Origin: Starkeya sp. ORNL1
GTDB taxonomy: Bacteria > Pseudomonadota > Alphaproteobacteria > Rhizobiales > Xanthobacteraceae
Direction: 5' to 3'
Assembly: GCF_012971745.1 (NCBI RefSeq)
Contig: NZ_CP048834.1
Location: 3,410,001-3,474,000 of the forward strand
DNA length: 64,000 bases
Shown here piece by piece: positions 61,989 to 64,000 of this stretch. The notes beneath the pieces were generated by a model that saw only the letters and a program-made list of their open reading frames with translations, was not told the DNA's origin and did no database searches. Position 1 is the stretch's first letter. Each line of letters begins with the position of its first letter. A program made the translations under genes and the position numbers.

Positions 61989-62495
61989 ATGCATCGCGGG
62001 CACGACCATCATCATCACGACCACGGCGCGGGCGGGCATTCGCATGCCCATTCCCATGCCGATCATTCCCATGGGCCCGGCCACAATCACGGCCATGGCC
62101 CGCAGCGCACCGCGCAGTGGCAGACGCCGCATCTGCCGGAACCCCCAGTGGAGCCGGCACACAGCCATGCCGAGGCGGATCTCGATCTGGTCGAAACCGC
62201 CTTCGTCGAGAGCTTCGCTACGGCCAGCGACCCGACCAGCTTCCTGCGCCTCGCCCGCGTGCCATTCGATGCCACCGATGCCGACGGCACACGGCTGAGC
62301 CTGCTACGGGTCGAGACCGAGGACGTCACCGATATCGGCGCCGTGATGCCGCATCTGGGCGGCGGCAGCTTCCGTTATGACCCGCTGCCCGCGGCCATGG
62401 CGTCGCGCCGCAAGCGCCTGCGCTTCCTCTATTTCGACGGCAACGCACCGCGTTCGCTGAGCCTCGCCGAGGTGCGCGCGCTCGCGGAACTGTGA
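61989..62495 (+). CDS. Histidine-rich protein, candidate nickel-binding chaperone
   Basis: In this 168-residue protein 16 of the first 36 residues are His (GHDHHHHDHG, then H-S-H-A-H-S-H repeats). The rest (about 60-168) is a small domain of unknown family: ETAFVESFATASDPTSFLRLARVPFDA, RVETEDVTDIGAVMPHLGGGSFRYDPLP. AGGAGA precedes ATG 61989. A His-rich head plus small domain recalls UreE or HypB nickel stores. Its place right after the ureohydrolase suggests metal delivery or storage for that enzyme, an inference. It has no GTPase motif. Confidence 0.75.
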   Translation: MHRGHDHHHHDHGAGGHSHAHSHADHSHGPGHNHGHGPQRTAQWQTPHLPEPPVEPAHSHAEADLDLVETAFVESFATASDPTSFLRLARVPFDATDADGTRLSLLRVETEDVTDIGAVMPHLGGGSFRYDPLPAAMASRRKRLRFLYFDGNAPRSLSLAEVRALAEL

Positions 62496-62587
62496 GCCGG
62501 CACATTTCCAAAATGCCGCGCCGGATCGCCGCGCTTGGCCCGGCGCTGCTTGATCGGAACGGCTCCAAAGTCCAAGGTGCCACCGTG

Positions 62588-62613
62588 CCTGCCCGGGTTG
62601 ACCTTCGGGCAGG
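62588..62613 (+). promoter_or_regulatory. Hairpin in the hemA leader
   Basis: CCTGCCCG (62588-62595) and CGGGCAGG (62606-62613) form an 8-base stem with a 10-base loop, ending 17 bases before the hemA ATG and just ahead of its AAAGGA-type ribosome site. Might affect translation; function not known. Confidence 0.45.
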
Positions 62614-62630
62614 AAAGGACGGACGCATCC

Positions 62631-63857
62631 ATGGATTATGAAGGCATCTTCGCGGGCGCGGTCGCAGCGCTCCAGGCCGAGCGGCGCTACCGCACCTTCG
62701 CCGAGATCGAGCGCGACACGCAGCGCTTTCCGCGCGCCACCTGGCATTCGCCGCAGGGGCCGCGCGAGATCGTCATCTGGTGCTCGAACGATTATCTCGG
62801 CATGGGCTGCCACGACACCGTGGTCGAGGCGATGTGCGCCACCGCGCGTGCGGCCGGCGCCGGCGCCGGCGGCACCCGCAACATCTCCGGCAACAGCCAC
62901 GCCATCGTCGAACTGGAGCGCGAGCTTGCCGATTTGCACGGCAAGGAAGCCGGCCTGGTCTTCACCTCCGGCTATGTCTCCAACGAGACCGGCATCGCCA
63001 CGCTGGCGCGCCTGATCCCGGATTGCGTGGTGCTGTCCGATGCGCTGAACCACAATTCGATGATCGAGGGCGTGCGCCGCGCCGGCCGCGACAAGGCGAT
63101 CTTCCGCCATAACGACCTCGTCCATCTCGAGGAGCTGCTGCGCGCCGCCGGCGACCGGCCGAAGCTCGTGGTGTTCGAGAGCGTCTATTCGATGGATGGC
63201 GACGTCGCCCCCATCGCCGACATTTGCGATCTCGCCGAGAAGTACGGCGCCATGACCTATCTCGACGAGGTCCACGCGGTGGGCATGTACGGCCCGCGCG
63301 GCGCCGGCATCGCCGAGCGCGACGGCGTCATGCACCGGGTGGACGTCATCGAGGGCACGCTCGGCAAGGCGTTCGGCGTGGTCGGCGGCTACCTCACCGG
63401 AAAGCGGGCGGTGATGGACGCGGTGCGCTCCTATGCGCCGGGCTTCATCTTCACCACGGCTTTGCCGCCGGCGATCGCGAGCGCGGCCACCGCCTCGGTG
63501 CGGCACCTCAAGGCCTCATCCGCCGAGCGCGAGCGCCAGCAGGCGCAGGTCGCCAAGGTGAAGCGGGCATTCGAGGCCGCCGGCCTGCCGCAGCTCATCA
63601 CCGACACCCACATCGTGCCGGTGATGGTGGGCGATGCCGAAGCCTGCAAGGCGGCGAGCGACATGCTGCTCGCCGATCACGGCATCTATATCCAGCCGAT
63701 CAATTATCCGACCGTGCCGCGCGGCACCGAACGGCTGCGTATCACCCCCGGCCCGTTCCATGACGACGCGCTGGTGGCGCACCTCGCGCAGGCACTGGCG
63801 GATGTGTGGACGCGGCTCGGGCTGGATTTCGTCCCGCAAGCCGAAGCGGCGGAGTAG
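62631..63857 (+). CDS. hemA: 5-aminolevulinate synthase
   Basis: This 408-residue PLP enzyme joins glycine and succinyl-CoA to make 5-aminolevulinate, the first step of tetrapyrrole synthesis in alphaproteobacteria. Seen are the start [34 protein letters not shown], the PLP His in [20 protein letters not shown] and Lys246 in EGTLGKAFG that binds PLP; the end holds [14 protein letters not shown]. Length equals the usual family size. It lies 135 bases after the His-rich gene and probably has its own promoter. Confidence 0.96.
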   Translation: MDYEGIFAGAVAALQAERRYRTFAEIERDTQRFPRATWHSPQGPREIVIWCSNDYLGMGCHDTVVEAMCATARAAGAGAGGTRNISGNSHAIVELERELADLHGKEAGLVFTSGYVSNETGIATLARLIPDCVVLSDALNHNSMIEGVRRAGRDKAIFRHNDLVHLEELLRAAGDRPKLVVFESVYSMDGDVAPIADICDLAEKYGAMTYLDEVHAVGMYGPRGAGIAERDGVMHRVDVIEGTLGKAFGVVGGYLTGKRAVMDAVRSYAPGFIFTTALPPAIASAATASVRHLKASSAERERQQAQVAKVKRAFEAAGLPQLITDTHIVPVMVGDAEACKAASDMLLADHGIYIQPINYPTVPRGTERLRITPGPFHDDALVAHLAQALADVWTRLGLDFVPQAEAAE

Positions 63858-63879
63858 TCGAGGCTTCCACCAAGAACCA

Positions 63880-63965
63880 CGTCATGGCCGGGCTTGTCCC
63901 GGCCATCTCGGCCTCCGATGCACCGTCGGGAATCGAGATCCCCGGCACAAGGCCGGGGATCTCGG
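63880..63965. repeat. Type-2 palindromic repeat
   Basis: CGTCATGGCCGGGCTTGTCCCGGCCATCTCGG and GAGATCCCCGGCACAAGGCCGGGGATC match the copy at 16.4 kb. It follows the hemA stop and may act as its terminator. Confidence 0.8.
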
Positions 63966-64000
63966 TGTACTTTGGGGAAATGGCTAATCCTTCGTGTCGG

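Overview
The window is high-GC DNA from an alphaproteobacterium, most likely of the order Hyphomicrobiales (Xanthobacteraceae/Ancylobacter-like is a guess). The grounds are a C4-pathway 5-aminolevulinate synthase (hemA) at the right end, dense ABC-transporter and dehydrogenase operons, short ATGA or TGATG gene overlaps, and many intergenic palindromic repeats. I saw no rRNA, tRNA, insertion sequence, phage or CRISPR array. 

Region 1 (1-16.4 kb) is a catabolic island for an acid sugar or related 2-hydroxy acid. It holds a 5'-truncated SMP-30 lactonase, a leftward operon (beta-propeller protein, 2-hydroxyacid dehydrogenase, polar amino-acid-type ABC transporter) and a second leftward operon (2-hydroxyacid dehydrogenase, SDR, DgoA-like aldolase). 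Rightward genes encode two FMN 2-hydroxyacid dehydrogenases, two enolase-superfamily enzymes, an HpcH/HpaI aldolase and an MhpD-like hydratase. A GntR/FCD regulator sits in the middle, and related AT-rich palindromes lie before each transcription unit. 

Region 2 (16.5-31 kb) has a small secreted protein, an OmpR-type two-component pair, and a leftward eight-gene operon. That operon joins paralogous Sox carrier and cytochrome proteins (SoxA/Z/Y/X-like, SoxY ending in an AACIE arm) with a flavocytochrome-c-sulfide-dehydrogenase-like flavoprotein, a cytochrome c and a periplasmic molybdenum hydroxylase. It is followed by a secreted protein and a one-haem DUF3365 sensor, hybrid kinase and response regulator set. 

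Region 3 (30.7-36 kb) is a CesT-type secretion chaperone next to a 1577-residue protein, with no secretion apparatus in the window. Region 4 (36-52.3 kb) holds a flavin reductase, MFS and aldo/keto reductase genes with a divergent LysR, a complete dipeptide-type ABC operon, an unknown regulator-like protein, a small protein and a PotABCD-type ABC operon. 

Region 5 (52.6-64 kb) combines nitrogen-compound use with nickel handling. URC-pathway uracil genes (URC4, GTP-cyclohydrolase-II-like URC1, uracil phosphoribosyltransferase) are followed by nikR, a NikR box and hupE. A guanidine-I (ykkC) riboswitch then heads an operon of a urea-carboxylase-region-type ABC transporter, a ureohydrolase that fits guanidine hydrolase GdmH, and a histidine-rich protein that could deliver nickel. 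hemA closes the window. 

Four families of palindromic intergenic repeats recur. In three different ABC operons one lies directly between the binding-protein gene and the permease gene.
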